The notes below the pieces were generated by a model. The model did no database searches. It saw only the letters and a program-made list of their open reading frames with translations, and had not been told where the DNA came from. The position numbers and the translations under genes are program-made. A stretch of 49,028 nucleotides of DNA from CAZCAQ01 sp964496905. GTDB lineage: Bacteria > Patescibacteriota > WWE3 > UBA101185 > UBA10185. The DNA lies in NCBI GenBank assembly GCA_964496905.1, contig CAZCAQ010000008.1:1-49028 (forward strand), given 5' to 3'. The first letter of the stretch is position 1. Each line of letters starts with the position of its first letter. Below, piece after piece: positions 23,606 through 32,632 of this stretch.

Positions 23606-24556
23606 ATGTTAAAAAAGACTGCCCAGACAAAAGAAATTCGGTTAGGTATTGGCGAAGCTTTAGTTTCAGCAGGTGAAAAATATTCAAATGTGGTTGCACT
23701 GGCCGGAGATCTTGCCGAATCCACAAAATTTTCACTTTTTGCTAAAAAATTCCCTGAGAGGTTTTTTCAAGTTGGAGTTGCTGAACAAAATATGGCGGGA
23801 ATTGCGGCCGGCTTAGCTCTAAGTGGAAAAATTCCCTTTATGGCGAGCTTTGCAGTTTTTAACCCTGGACGTAATTGGGATCAAATTCGCGTTTCTATTG
23901 CCTATTCTAAGGCAAATGTCAAAATTGTTGGCTCTCATGCAGGTTTTACAAATGCACCAGATGGAGCCACTCACGAAGGCCTTGAGGATGTAGCAATTAC
24001 GCGAGTATTACCCAATTTAAAAGTTGTAGTGCCCGCCGATTATATTCAGGCAAAAAAACTAGTTTTAGCCGCTACCCAGGATCATTCACCCATTTATATT
24101 AGAAGCTTTAAAGGCGAAACAAATGTGCTTTTTGACGAAAAATCCCCTTTTGAAATCGGAAAGGCTCAAGTTGTAAAAAAAGGCACAGACTTAACAATTA
24201 TTACAAATGGACCAATTTTGGCAGAAGTTCTACTAGCGACTGAAAACTTGGCCGAGCGCTATAACATTAACGCAGAGGTAATAAACTGCCATACTGTAAA
24301 ACCTTTGGATAAAGAGACTTTGTACGAATCAGCTTTAAAAACTCGAAAAGTGTTGGTAGTGGAAGAACATCAAGTTTTTGGCGGGTTAGGTTCAGCAGTT
24401 GCAGAGCTTTTAATTCAACACTTGCCCGTTCCCACAAAGCTAATGGGTGTTGAGGATACTTTTGGCGAGTCAGGTACGCGTGATCAATTACTTGAAAAAT
24501 ATGGTTTATCGGCTGTCCACATAGAAATGGAAGCAAAAACCCTGTATCACAAATAA
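23606..24556 (+). CDS. Transketolase, C-terminal (pyrimidine-binding) subunit
   Basis: A 316-aa partner of the 22057 product. It contains the PYR domain with ALAGDLAESTKFSLF, RFFQVGVAEQNMAGIAAGLAL (the conserved Glu that activates ThDP), GSHAGFTNAPDGATHEGLEDVAI and the C-terminal domain ending in MGVEDTFGESG. Both halves together match a complete transketolase. The pfkB-type kinase follows 3 nt later. Confidence 0.93.
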   Translation: MLKKTAQTKEIRLGIGEALVSAGEKYSNVVALAGDLAESTKFSLFAKKFPERFFQVGVAEQNMAGIAAGLALSGKIPFMASFAVFNPGRNWDQIRVSIAYSKANVKIVGSHAGFTNAPDGATHEGLEDVAITRVLPNLKVVVPADYIQAKKLVLAATQDHSPIYIRSFKGETNVLFDEKSPFEIGKAQVVKKGTDLTIITNGPILAEVLLATENLAERYNINAEVINCHTVKPLDKETLYESALKTRKVLVVEEHQVFGGLGSAVAELLIQHLPVPTKLMGVEDTFGESGTRDQLLEKYGLSAVHIEMEAKTLYHK

Positions 24557-24559
24557 AGT

Positions 24560-25576
24560 ATGGAAAAATTTGACCTTTTAACAATCGGCGACGTTTCAAT
24601 AGATCAATACATGGAAATTGAAGATGCCCAAATTGTTGAAAAAAACGGCGACAAAATGTTGCAAGTTGAATATGGTGGAAAACTACCTGTAGAAATTTAT
24701 CGCGCCTCTATTGCGGGAAATTCTTGCAACGTAGGAATTACTTGTAACAAACTGGGCTTAAAAACTAGCGTTTATACACGCATTGGTGATGACCCTAACG
24801 GCGATAAGTTTGTGCAAACATTTAGAAAAGTTGGAATTGACGAAAGTTTATGTATTGTTGATGGCGAGGCGGCGACAAATGTTCATACGATAATTAGCTT
24901 TAAAGGTGAGCGAACAATTTTGTCGCACCATCCAAAACGCAATTATTCAATTGAGTCGATTGAACGTTGGGTTGAAGACAATGGATTCCCCGATTGGCTT
25001 TACTACACTTCAATGCCTCCAAACTTTGCTGTATTTCAGAGAGATTTAATAAATTTTGTTAAAAAAAATCCAAACAAAATGGGCGTGTGTTTAAATCCTG
25101 GAAGTACACACAAACAAGCAGGTGCAAACAGTATTCGTGATTTTTTGGAAATTACTGATATTGTCTTTTTAAACTTAGAGGAAGCTCAGTTTGTAACAGG
25201 GTTAAAAACTGACGAAGTTGAAGATTTACACGCGCATATTCATGATTTAGGGCCAAAAATTAGTGTAATTACCGATTCCGAAAACGGTTCAAGCGCAAGC
25301 GATGGCGAAAAGATCGAAAAAATGGGGATTTATATGCACGATTTAAGTATTGTAGATAAAACAGGCGCTGGCGACGCGTTTGCTGGAAGCTTTTTGGCAG
25401 CTCTTCATTATAAAAAAGGCCTGCGGGATGCTTTAATGTGGGGTGCTATAAATTCGGCGCAGGTTATAACTCGTATAGGAGCTATTCACGGCCAATTAAC
25501 CCTGAAGGAAATGCAAGAAACAGAAAAAATCGTGCGTTCACATTCTCACGCCAAGTTTGCACCTCCCAAGTTGTAG
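24560..25576 (+). CDS. PfkB-family sugar/nucleoside kinase
   Basis: A 338-aa ribokinase-like kinase with TIGDVSIDQYMEI at the N-terminus, GNSCNVGITCNKLGL and GDDPNGDKF in the sugar-binding lid region, NLEEAQFVTG, and the catalytic GAGD at 269-272 (base Asp272) within KTGAGDAFAGSFLAAL. Sugar specificity cannot be read from sequence. Its place next to transketolase suggests a sugar feeding the pentose-phosphate pathway, such as ribose or fructose-phosphate. Confidence 0.85.
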   Translation: MEKFDLLTIGDVSIDQYMEIEDAQIVEKNGDKMLQVEYGGKLPVEIYRASIAGNSCNVGITCNKLGLKTSVYTRIGDDPNGDKFVQTFRKVGIDESLCIVDGEAATNVHTIISFKGERTILSHHPKRNYSIESIERWVEDNGFPDWLYYTSMPPNFAVFQRDLINFVKKNPNKMGVCLNPGSTHKQAGANSIRDFLEITDIVFLNLEEAQFVTGLKTDEVEDLHAHIHDLGPKISVITDSENGSSASDGEKIEKMGIYMHDLSIVDKTGAGDAFAGSFLAALHYKKGLRDALMWGAINSAQVITRIGAIHGQLTLKEMQETEKIVRSHSHAKFAPPKL

Positions 25577-25597
25577 CTTCTGAATTTTTAGCTTTTC

Positions 25598-25606
25598 TGA
25601 TAAAAT
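25598..25606 (+). promoter_or_regulatory. Extended -10 of the dehydrogenase gene
   Basis: TGATAAAAT ends 12 nt before the ATG at 25619; the expected 5' UTR is only about 6 nt. Confidence 0.45.
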
Positions 25607-25618
25607 CAACATGTATCT

Positions 25619-26605
25619 ATGAAAGTATTAATAACCAGAGAAATACCTAAAACAGCCCATAATATTCTAAAAAAACATCCTTCAATAACAATTGACGCAC
25701 GAGAAGGAGCTCCATTATCTGAGGAAGAACTTATTGAAGCAGTAAAAGACGCCGATGCAATGATTGCGGTCATACCCGATAAAATAAACGAAAAAGTTTT
25801 AGCGGCAGCGCCAAACTTAAAAATTGTTGCACACTATGCAGTTGGTTATGACAATATTGACGTTACAACCGCAACCAAAAACGGCATTTATGTTTCTAAC
25901 ACACCTGGTAACTTAACCGAAACTGTAGCCGAATTTTCAATGGCACTTATGTTAGCTGTAGGAAAAAAAATAGTGGAAGCAGATCAATATACAAGAGATG
26001 GTCATTACAATTACTGGGATCCAATGGTCTTTTTGTCTGCAACTTTTTGGGGCAAAACAATTGGAATTGTTGGAATGGGTCGCATTGGCTTCCATTTGGC
26101 AAAAATTGCAAAAAACGGTTTTAATATGCAAGTTTTGTATCATGATAGTCAACGAAACGATTTAGCCGAAAAAGAATTAGGTGCCATTTACACAAGTATG
26201 GATGATTTACTTGAAAAATCTGATTTTGTATCTTTGCATGTACCGTTGCTTCCTTCAACACACCATTTAATTACTTCACGCGAGCTTAAAAAAATGAAAC
26301 CAACTGCGTTTTTAATAAATACTTCTCGCGGACCTGTTGTTGAAGAAGATGCACTATTTGTAGCTTTGCGCGACAAATGGATTGAAGGCGCAGCAATTGA
26401 CGTTTATGAAAAAGAACCTCAAATGTATAAGGGTCTTAGAGAACTGCCAAATGTTATTTTAACGCCTCATATTGCAAGTGCGACGCGCGAGGCACGTATT
26501 CAAATGGCAAAAATGGCAGCTGATAATGTTGTCGAAGTTTTAATTAACAAGCGTCCTCCACTCAATTTAGTAAATAATGATGTGCTAGGAAAGGCACGAA
26601 GCTAA
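25619..26605 (+). CDS. D-isomer-specific 2-hydroxyacid dehydrogenase
   Basis: A 328-aa NAD(P)-dependent dehydrogenase close to glyoxylate/hydroxypyruvate reductases. The catalytic trio is intact: Arg in NTSRGPVV, Glu in VYEKEP and His in LTPHIASAT. The dinucleotide fold has GIVGMGRIGFHLA. HYAVGYDNIDV and NTPGNLTETVAE are family landmarks. It would reduce a 2-oxoacid such as glyoxylate, hydroxypyruvate or pyruvate. The substrate is not decided by sequence. Confidence 0.9.
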   Translation: MKVLITREIPKTAHNILKKHPSITIDAREGAPLSEEELIEAVKDADAMIAVIPDKINEKVLAAAPNLKIVAHYAVGYDNIDVTTATKNGIYVSNTPGNLTETVAEFSMALMLAVGKKIVEADQYTRDGHYNYWDPMVFLSATFWGKTIGIVGMGRIGFHLAKIAKNGFNMQVLYHDSQRNDLAEKELGAIYTSMDDLLEKSDFVSLHVPLLPSTHHLITSRELKKMKPTAFLINTSRGPVVEEDALFVALRDKWIEGAAIDVYEKEPQMYKGLRELPNVILTPHIASATREARIQMAKMAADNVVEVLINKRPPLNLVNNDVLGKARS

Positions 26606-26625
26606 TTTTAGCTCGTGAATAAAAT

Positions 26626-27696
26626 ATGAAGGGTATAACTAACTTTATAAAAAGAAACTTGCCAATATTTGTCATTGGACTATTGACTATGCTTGCATTT
26701 GTGGCAATTATTTTGCTAAGTGAACGAAATGATTCAGGCGAACCTGCGTTAAAAATTGTGAATCAAGACGAACTTGTTGCAGAACACAATTATTACAAGG
26801 GCCCCGAAGATGCAAAAGTAGTTCTGGTCGAATTTTCAGACTTTGAATGTCCTGCGTGCGCTTTATTTGCTCCCACAATACGGGGGTTTGAACTTAAATA
26901 TCCAAACTTAAAAATCATTTATAAGCACTACCCACTTCCACAACATGCGCAAGGAAAACCAGCGGCAATTGCTTCAATGGCGGCAGGAGAACAGGATGCA
27001 TTTTGGGAATACCATGACAAGTTATTTGAGAATCAAAACCAGTTAAATAACGACTTGTACATGCAACTTGCTAAAGACTTAGGCTTAGACGAAGAACGGT
27101 TTAAAAACGATATGTCTAGCGACAAGATTGAACAATATGTTGAAGCTGATTTAAGGACTGGGCAATCTATGGGTGTAAATTCAACTCCTACATTCTTTTT
27201 AAACGGAAAGCTACTTGAACTAAAGGAATTAACTGACCTTGATAAAGCAATAACAAACGAATTCAACTCTCTAAAACAGCCCATAGGCTCAGCCGAAGAG
27301 ACAGCAGAACTTGAAGAAGCACAAGAAAAGCTTGAAAGAAGAATTGCTCTTGGTGATTTTGACCCAGCACTTGCGGGACCTACTTATGAGGTACGAATTT
27401 CCGAACAAGGCTTTACTCCATATAGTGCAGAAATGAGAGTTGGCCAAAAGTTGGTATGGGTAAATGACACCGACAAACAAATCACACTAACTGCAGGAGT
27501 AGGTTATGAAGATGTATACCCTCAACTTAAAAGCGGAATTGTAATTCCTGCCGCGGGCAAGGGAGAGCTTGACGTTTTTAAACCAGATGTATTTGTGGTT
27601 GTAGCAAAAGAAATTGAAAAAGCAGGTTATATTTATCCAGAAGAAGTCGATAGTGAATTGCTAGAAACCGTACAATCAACACTTTCGGCAGAATGA
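26626..27696 (+). CDS. Membrane-anchored DsbA-like thioredoxin fused to cupredoxin-like domain
   Basis: A 356-aa protein with an N-terminal anchor (LPIFVIGLLTMLAFVAIILL). A DsbA/DsbG-type thioredoxin domain follows, with FSDFECPACALF; the redox pair is Cys75/Cys78. The cis-Pro loop is VNSTPTFF. A helical linker (ETAELEEAQEKLERR) leads to a C-terminal beta domain (YEVRISEQGFTPYSAEMRVGQKLVWVNDTDKQITLTAG) like plastocyanin-type cupredoxins. The usual His/Cys/Met copper ligands are not evident, so it is probably metal-free. It likely oxidises secreted Cys-rich proteins, recharged by the VKOR at 17306. Confidence 0.85.
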   Translation: MKGITNFIKRNLPIFVIGLLTMLAFVAIILLSERNDSGEPALKIVNQDELVAEHNYYKGPEDAKVVLVEFSDFECPACALFAPTIRGFELKYPNLKIIYKHYPLPQHAQGKPAAIASMAAGEQDAFWEYHDKLFENQNQLNNDLYMQLAKDLGLDEERFKNDMSSDKIEQYVEADLRTGQSMGVNSTPTFFLNGKLLELKELTDLDKAITNEFNSLKQPIGSAEETAELEEAQEKLERRIALGDFDPALAGPTYEVRISEQGFTPYSAEMRVGQKLVWVNDTDKQITLTAGVGYEDVYPQLKSGIVIPAAGKGELDVFKPDVFVVVAKEIEKAGYIYPEEVDSELLETVQSTLSAE

Positions 27697-27699
27697 GTC

Positions 27700-28338
27700 T
27701 TAAACTTTAAAAGCTGACGGACAAACTTGATTTAAAAAGCATTCATCGCACTTTGGCTTTCGTGCAATACAAACATACCGCCCATGCAAAACGACTCCTC
27801 CAGAATATGTTCTCCAATTTTCTCGGGGAATTTGAGCCATTAAGTCCTTTTCAATTTTAACTGCGTCGGTGTTAGTTGTAAGACCAAGCCGTGTTGAAAC
27901 TCGAGTTACATGTGTATCAACTACTATTCCTTCGGTAATTTCCCAAAGTTCTTGCATTATTACGTTAGCGCTTTTACGAGCTACACCGGGCAAAGTCATA
28001 AGTTCGGCCATAGTACGTGGGAGTTTTCCATTATAGTCTGCCAAAACTTTTTTTGCCATTTCAATAATGCGACCAGCTTTTCCAACATGAAAGTTTACAC
28101 CTCTAATGTCGGCTGTTAGTTCAGTTAAATCTGCGTTTGCAAAATCTTCCCAAGTTTTATATTTTTTAAACAGTGGAACAGTTATTTCGTTAACTTTTTT
28201 ATCAGTAGTTTGCGCTGACATTGCCACAGCTATTGCAAGCTGCATTTCGTTTTGATGAATTAACTCGGTTTTTGGGTTAGGATAATGCTGCTTTATTTGA
28301 TGAGAAATATATTTGGCGGTGGATTGAGTTTTTTCCAT
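27700..28338 (-). CDS. nth: Endonuclease III (Nth)
   Basis: A 212-aa base-excision repair glycosylase/AP lyase for oxidised pyrimidines. The helix-hairpin-helix is LPGVARKSANVIMQ, carrying the catalytic Lys. The catalytic Asp follows in VVDTHVTRVS. The C-terminal iron-sulfur cluster is complete as C-x6-C-x2-C-x5-C (CIARKPKCDECFLNQVC). It follows the exonuclease gene by 1 nt and is the last gene of the ftsH-exonuclease-nth run. Confidence 0.95.
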   Translation of the reverse strand: MEKTQSTAKYISHQIKQHYPNPKTELIHQNEMQLAIAVAMSAQTTDKKVNEITVPLFKKYKTWEDFANADLTELTADIRGVNFHVGKAGRIIEMAKKVLADYNGKLPRTMAELMTLPGVARKSANVIMQELWEITEGIVVDTHVTRVSTRLGLTTNTDAVKIEKDLMAQIPRENWRTYSGGVVLHGRYVCIARKPKCDECFLNQVCPSAFKV

Positions 28339-28339
28339 A

Positions 28340-29278
28340 TTAAAAAAGTCCTAACTGGTTTTCATTTGGCTCGCTGGTTGCCTTTGCAGGTTCAAAACCT
28401 AACCTTTTAATTAACGATTTAAAATTATACTTAAAAAGAACTTCCTTTACACGACCTTTATTAAAGTCGGAGTATGCAAAATCTTCTAGCTTAACATCAA
28501 TTTGCAAATCTGATTCAAGCGTAACTAGTTTTCTGCATTTGTACGCAGTTTCTTTATGCTCAATAAGTTTTTTTGCTACAGAGGCATTTATTTTTTCGGG
28601 CTGGGTTTCGAGTGTTTTATAAATTTGGTCAAGTTCACCAAATTCCAAAATTAAATCACTCGCAGTCTTTTCTCCTATACCCGGAACTCCTGTTATGTTG
28701 TCGCTTGGATCACCTCGTAAGGCTTTGTAGTCAATCATGAGCTTTGGTTCAAAGCCATAACGACTTTTTACTTGATCGGGACCCACAAATTCAATATTGC
28801 CGTCTTTAACGGGAAGCATTACAAAAATATTGTCTTCAATTAATTGCCAAAGGTCGCGGTCATTAGATAAAAGAAGAATTTCTAAATTTTCGTGTTTAAA
28901 CTTTTTGGTTATGGTTGCAATAACATCGTCGGCTTCGTGTCCTCCAACGTCTATTTGAGATAAACCAAACGCATCAAGAATTTCAAACACTCCAGGAATT
29001 TGCACAGCAAGTTCTTCGTCCATTGGTTTGCGATGGGATTTGTATGTTTCCAGCTCAATTTCACGCAATAGGGGCTCCTTGCTTTCAACCGCACATAATA
29101 CGTAATTTGGACGAACTTGGTCAAAAGTACTTACAAGCATAGATGTTACGCCATAAATGGCATTTGTAGGATTACCTTGTGCATCAGAAAAATTCTTAGG
29201 AATTGCGTGATAAGCGCGATGCAAAAAGTTAAAGGTATCAATTATTAGTAGCTTATTGGGATGTGGGTTTTGTGCCAT
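28340..29278 (-). CDS. 5'-3' exonuclease (Pol I N-domain type, standalone)
   Basis: A 312-aa FEN-like nuclease corresponding to the N-terminal domain of DNA polymerase I, without a polymerase attached. It has LLIIDTFNFLHRAYHAIP, the acidic metal site in GGHEADDVIATI and LLSNDRDLWQL, and the helix-hairpin-helix DNA-binding region RGDPSDNITGVPGIGEKTASDLI. It likely removes flaps and RNA primers. Its start overlaps the 3' end of ftsH by 26 nt. The C-terminal tail ends QLGLF, which resembles a sliding-clamp-binding peptide (QLxLF). Confidence 0.92.
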   Translation of the reverse strand: MAQNPHPNKLLIIDTFNFLHRAYHAIPKNFSDAQGNPTNAIYGVTSMLVSTFDQVRPNYVLCAVESKEPLLREIELETYKSHRKPMDEELAVQIPGVFEILDAFGLSQIDVGGHEADDVIATITKKFKHENLEILLLSNDRDLWQLIEDNIFVMLPVKDGNIEFVGPDQVKSRYGFEPKLMIDYKALRGDPSDNITGVPGIGEKTASDLILEFGELDQIYKTLETQPEKINASVAKKLIEHKETAYKCRKLVTLESDLQIDVKLEDFAYSDFNKGRVKEVLFKYNFKSLIKRLGFEPAKATSEPNENQLGLF

Positions 29279-31184
29279 CTTGTAGAATTTCTGGAGCTTT
29301 TTTTGCTCGACCTAATAACACATTAAATTCATCTTCAAAAACTGTTTCTTTTTCTAAAAGAAGCTCCGCAAGCTTGTCTAGCTTTTCGCGATTTTGTTTT
29401 ACAAGCTCCAACGCATGATTGTAACTTGACTCTATTATTAACTTTACTTCATTATCGATTTTTGAAGCAACCTCATCGCTATATGTTGGACCTTCTCCCA
29501 TCTCGCGAGCTAACCACATTGTGCCGTGATGCCCATCAAAACTAATTGGACCTAGTGCACTCATGCCAAACTCAGTTACCATTTTTCGAGCAAGAGTTGT
29601 TGCTTTAGAAATATCGTCAGACGCACCAATTGTCATTTCATTAAACACTACTTGTTCGGCTGCCCGTCCGCCCAACATTGTTGAAATTATTGAAAGGAGT
29701 CGTGTTTTTGTTTCGTTATAGCGATCTCTTTCTGGTGGATATGCTGTGTGCCCAAGCGAGCCTCCCCTGGAAATTATTGAAACGCGGTAAACAGGATCCA
29801 TATCGGCAACGTATGCTGAAACTATTGCGTGACCAGCTTCGTGGTAAGCAATAACTTTACGTTCCTCAACTGTAAGCATCATCTTGCGTTCAGCACCTAA
29901 AGTTACTTTTAATGCCGCCTCTTCAATGTCATCTGCCGCAATTTTATCTTTATCTTGTCTTGCTGCTAAAATAGCTGATTCATTAAGCATGTTTTCAATA
30001 TCAGCACCACTAAAGCCTACTGTTTTTTTAGCAATATCAGTTACAGAAATATCATCTACAAACGGCTTGCCTCGCATGTGGATTTTTATTATTTCTTCTC
30101 GATCTTTAAGGTCAGGTAAATTAATTGTCATTCTTCGGTCAAATCGGCCTGGGCGAACCAAAGCTGGATCTAACATATCGGGTCTGTTTGTTGCTGCAAG
30201 AACAATTACATCAGTGCGAGTATCAAAACCATCCATCTCAATTAAAATTTGGTTTAAAGTTTGTTCACGTTCGTCATGCCCTCCGCCAATACCCATTCCT
30301 CTTTGACGACCAATTGCATCAATCTCATCAATAAAAATAAGTGCAGGCTGACTTTGAGTGGCGGTTAAAAACAAATCGCGCACGCGTGAGGATCCAACAC
30401 CCACCAACATTTCCATAAATTCACTACCTGCAGCACTGTAAAATGGAACACCAGCTTCTCCTGCAATTGCTTTTGCAAGTAAAGTTTTTCCAACACCCGA
30501 AGGTCCAACTAATAAAACACCTTTTGGGATACGCGCTCCAAGTTTGCGGAATTTTTCGGGATTTTTTAAAAACTCTACAATTTCTTTAAGTTCGGTTTTA
30601 GCTTCTGTGTTTCCTGCAACGTCCTCAAATGTAATGCGCCCTTTTTCTTTTGAAAACATTTTTGCACGGGATTTTCCAAAAGACATTATGTCTCCGCCCG
30701 CACCTTTCATTTGTCTAAAAATGAAAAATAGTATTACAAGTGGAAGTCCAAACATTAAAAGAGGTGTTAAAAGTGCTTCAAAGCTAATGCGTTCCTCCAC
30801 TTTTATATTGCCTGCAACTTTTTTAAGGTCTACACCTGTATTTGCTGCTAGTTCGTCTAAAGTGGCATTTACTTCTTTTTTTGAAACATATTCAGTTCCA
30901 TCTTTTAACCTAACCTCAACAGTGGTTCCACTAACAGTAATGTCTTGAACCTTGCTCTGATTAATATCAGACATTACGGTGCTAATTGGAGTTTCGTTTC
31001 GTGGAGCCGTTCGACCAAAAAAGCTTAAGAGCAATACAATGCCAACGGCTAAAAACACATAAAAAAATACATTGTTGAATAATCCAGGTTCTTCTGTAGG
31101 AGAAATTTGCTTGTTTGGCATTGGAAATTTATTTATACCCTTTTTTTTATCGTCTTTTGATGTATCGGAGGTCTTTTTAGACAT
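29253..31184 (-). CDS. ftsH: ATP-dependent zinc metalloprotease FtsH
   Basis: A 643-aa membrane protease for quality control of membrane and soluble proteins. The order is a basic N-terminus, TM1 (about 37-55), an extracytoplasmic domain, TM2 (about 138-157), AAA+ ATPase and M41 protease. Walker A is GPSGVGKT (227-234), Walker B FIDEID, the second region of homology has RPGRFDRR, and the zinc site HEAGH is at 448-452. I start at the ATG at 31182-31184. The frame stays open upstream to 31205, but TATAAT overlaps those codons, making the longer start unlikely. Confidence 0.96.
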   Translation of the reverse strand: MSKKTSDTSKDDKKKGINKFPMPNKQISPTEEPGLFNNVFFYVFLAVGIVLLLSFFGRTAPRNETPISTVMSDINQSKVQDITVSGTTVEVRLKDGTEYVSKKEVNATLDELAANTGVDLKKVAGNIKVEERISFEALLTPLLMFGLPLVILFFIFRQMKGAGGDIMSFGKSRAKMFSKEKGRITFEDVAGNTEAKTELKEIVEFLKNPEKFRKLGARIPKGVLLVGPSGVGKTLLAKAIAGEAGVPFYSAAGSEFMEMLVGVGSSRVRDLFLTATQSQPALIFIDEIDAIGRQRGMGIGGGHDEREQTLNQILIEMDGFDTRTDVIVLAATNRPDMLDPALVRPGRFDRRMTINLPDLKDREEIIKIHMRGKPFVDDISVTDIAKKTVGFSGADIENMLNESAILAARQDKDKIAADDIEEAALKVTLGAERKMMLTVEERKVIAYHEAGHAIVSAYVADMDPVYRVSIISRGGSLGHTAYPPERDRYNETKTRLLSIISTMLGGRAAEQVVFNEMTIGASDDISKATTLARKMVTEFGMSALGPISFDGHHGTMWLAREMGEGPTYSDEVASKIDNEVKLIIESSYNHALELVKQNREKLDKLAELLLEKETVFEDEFNVLLGRAKKAPEILQDGTKPTSQ

Positions 31185-31193
31185 GGCCTGCCC

Positions 31194-31199
31194 ATTATA
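31194..31199 (-). promoter_or_regulatory. -10 box of ftsH
   Basis: Minus strand TATAAT ends 9 nt before the ATG at 31184; it fixes the start choice. Confidence 0.5.
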
Positions 31200-31235
31200 C
31201 ATCATTTTTTGTAATAATAGCCGTGAAATATTGGT

Positions 31236-32252
31236 TTATACCCTTAAAAGTTTTAGCGCGTCAGTTACCTCAGCAAGCGTTTGAGAGGCTATTTTTTCAA
31301 CTTTTTTATTACCCTCATGGACAATTTCTTTAATAAAGTCGGGCTTAGCCTGGTAAAATGCGTGTTTTTCGCGAATTGGGGTTAAAAAAGCTTCCATAGC
31401 ACTAAAAAGCTGAGTTTTTACTTCAACATCCCCAACTTTACCAGCTCTATAACGCTGCTTTAATTCTTCTACTTCTGTTTTGTTGGGGTTAAATGCGTCG
31501 TGATAGCTAAAAACGGGATTACCTTCTACTTTTCCAGGATCCGTTGCATGTATTCGGTTTGGGTCGGTGTACATAGACATTATTTTTGCTTTAAGGCTTT
31601 GAGTAGGTTCATCCAAAAATATGGTGTTATTTAAAGATTTTGTCATTTTGGCATTACCATCGGTTCCAATTAAGCGAGCTATTCTACCTACCAAGGGCTT
31701 AGGTTCTTTTAAAACTTGGCCATATGCTGCGTTAAACTTATGAACAATTTCTTTGGTCAATTCAAGGTGAGGAAGTTGATCTTCTCCAATTGGTACTAAA
31801 TCCGCTTTTGCGGCCAAAATATCAGCAGCCATTAAAAGTGGAAAATTTAAAAAGCCAAGGCTATAGGTATCATTTAGGCCTTTGTCTCGAATTTCGTCTT
31901 TAATAGTAGGATTTCGCAAAATACGAGGAGTTGTTACAAGCATTGAAAATATAATGGCAAGCTCGCTAATTTGAGGGATTGCCGAATCCACAAAAAAAGT
32001 TACTTTTTCAGGATCCAGGCCTGCTGCCAAGTTGCCAACTATAACGCCGTAAGTTCCATCCGCAACAAGCTGAGTATTTTCAATGTACTTTGGGTACGCT
32101 AACGCGTGTAAATCAGCCCCAATAATAAACATTTCGTATTCATCTTGAAGTTTTACACGGTTTTCAAGAGAACCTACATAATGACCAACATGCAGGTTCC
32201 CTGTTGTATTGTCACCAGTCAGTATTCTTTTTTTATTAGTCTGCGTTTCCAT
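31236..32252 (-). CDS. trpS: Tryptophanyl-tRNA synthetase
   Basis: A 338-aa class I aminoacyl-tRNA synthetase charging tRNA-Trp. The HIGH signature is in TGNLHVGHYVGSL and KMSKS reads KMTKS. Also present are GADLHAL, the conserved LMAADILAAKADLVPIGEDQLPHLELTKEI segment and ARLIGTDGNAKMTKS. Length is normal. It begins 1 nt after the stop of a 67-aa membrane protein and probably shares its transcript. Confidence 0.95.
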   Translation of the reverse strand: METQTNKKRILTGDNTTGNLHVGHYVGSLENRVKLQDEYEMFIIGADLHALAYPKYIENTQLVADGTYGVIVGNLAAGLDPEKVTFFVDSAIPQISELAIIFSMLVTTPRILRNPTIKDEIRDKGLNDTYSLGFLNFPLLMAADILAAKADLVPIGEDQLPHLELTKEIVHKFNAAYGQVLKEPKPLVGRIARLIGTDGNAKMTKSLNNTIFLDEPTQSLKAKIMSMYTDPNRIHATDPGKVEGNPVFSYHDAFNPNKTEVEELKQRYRAGKVGDVEVKTQLFSAMEAFLTPIREKHAFYQAKPDFIKEIVHEGNKKVEKIASQTLAEVTDALKLLRV

Positions 32253-32253
32253 T

Positions 32254-32457
32254 TTACTCAGTCGTTTCTGTTTGAATTTTTACTTTAGGCGCGTCATTTT
32301 TTACCTGCAAATACACTATAAGCAAACCAACTAAAAGTAAAGCCATAACCCCAAGTAATGAAAGAAGTTTTTTAGATTGTTTACTTGTGTTACTTTCAAT
32401 ATTTATTTGCGCCTTTTCTACTACTTTAGGTTTAAAAAAAGGGGTCTGGGTTTCCAT
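32254..32457 (-). CDS. Small single-pass membrane protein, 67 aa
   Basis: A basic N-terminal half (TPFFKPKVVEKAQINIESNTSKQSKK) followed by one helix (LLSLLGVMALLLVGLLIVYLQV) and a short polar tail. No family recognised. It is coupled to trpS with 1 nt between. The ATG is 28 nt downstream of the tRNA-Met 3' end, so it might also be read from the tRNA transcript. TAAACT lies 6 nt before the start and could serve as a weak -10. Confidence 0.6.
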   Translation of the reverse strand: METQTPFFKPKVVEKAQINIESNTSKQSKKLLSLLGVMALLLVGLLIVYLQVKNDAPKVKIQTETTE

Positions 32458-32484
32458 ACACTAAGTTTAGTACGTTTAGAGGTT

Positions 32485-32560
32485 TGGTGCCAACGGGTGG
32501 ACTTGAACCACCGACCTAGCGCGTATGAAACGCCCGCTCTAACCCCTGAGCTACGTTGGC
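32485..32560 (-). tRNA. tRNA-Met (CAU), elongator
   Basis: A full cloverleaf: acceptor GCCAACG/CGTTGGC, D-stem GCTC/GAGC, anticodon stem GGCGT/GCGCT with loop TTCATAC, T-arm GGTGG-TTCAAGT-CCACC, discriminator A and encoded CCA. G1-C72 pairs, so it is not the initiator. The separate tRNA-Ile(UAU) at 36208 makes a lysidine tRNA-Ile2 less likely. Confidence 0.93.
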
Positions 32561-32632
32561 ATAAATGGGTATAAACCTAGACATTATATCAAAAGGGGAA
32601 AAGGTGGCAATTTACTTAAAATAAAAGGTTTT

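Noticed and set aside
32485..32560. Possible UCA (suppressor or Sec) anticodon in this tRNA
   Set aside because: Counting the stem one base off gives TCA, but the full cloverleaf with 7-bp acceptor and 5-bp anticodon stem places CAT at 34-36.
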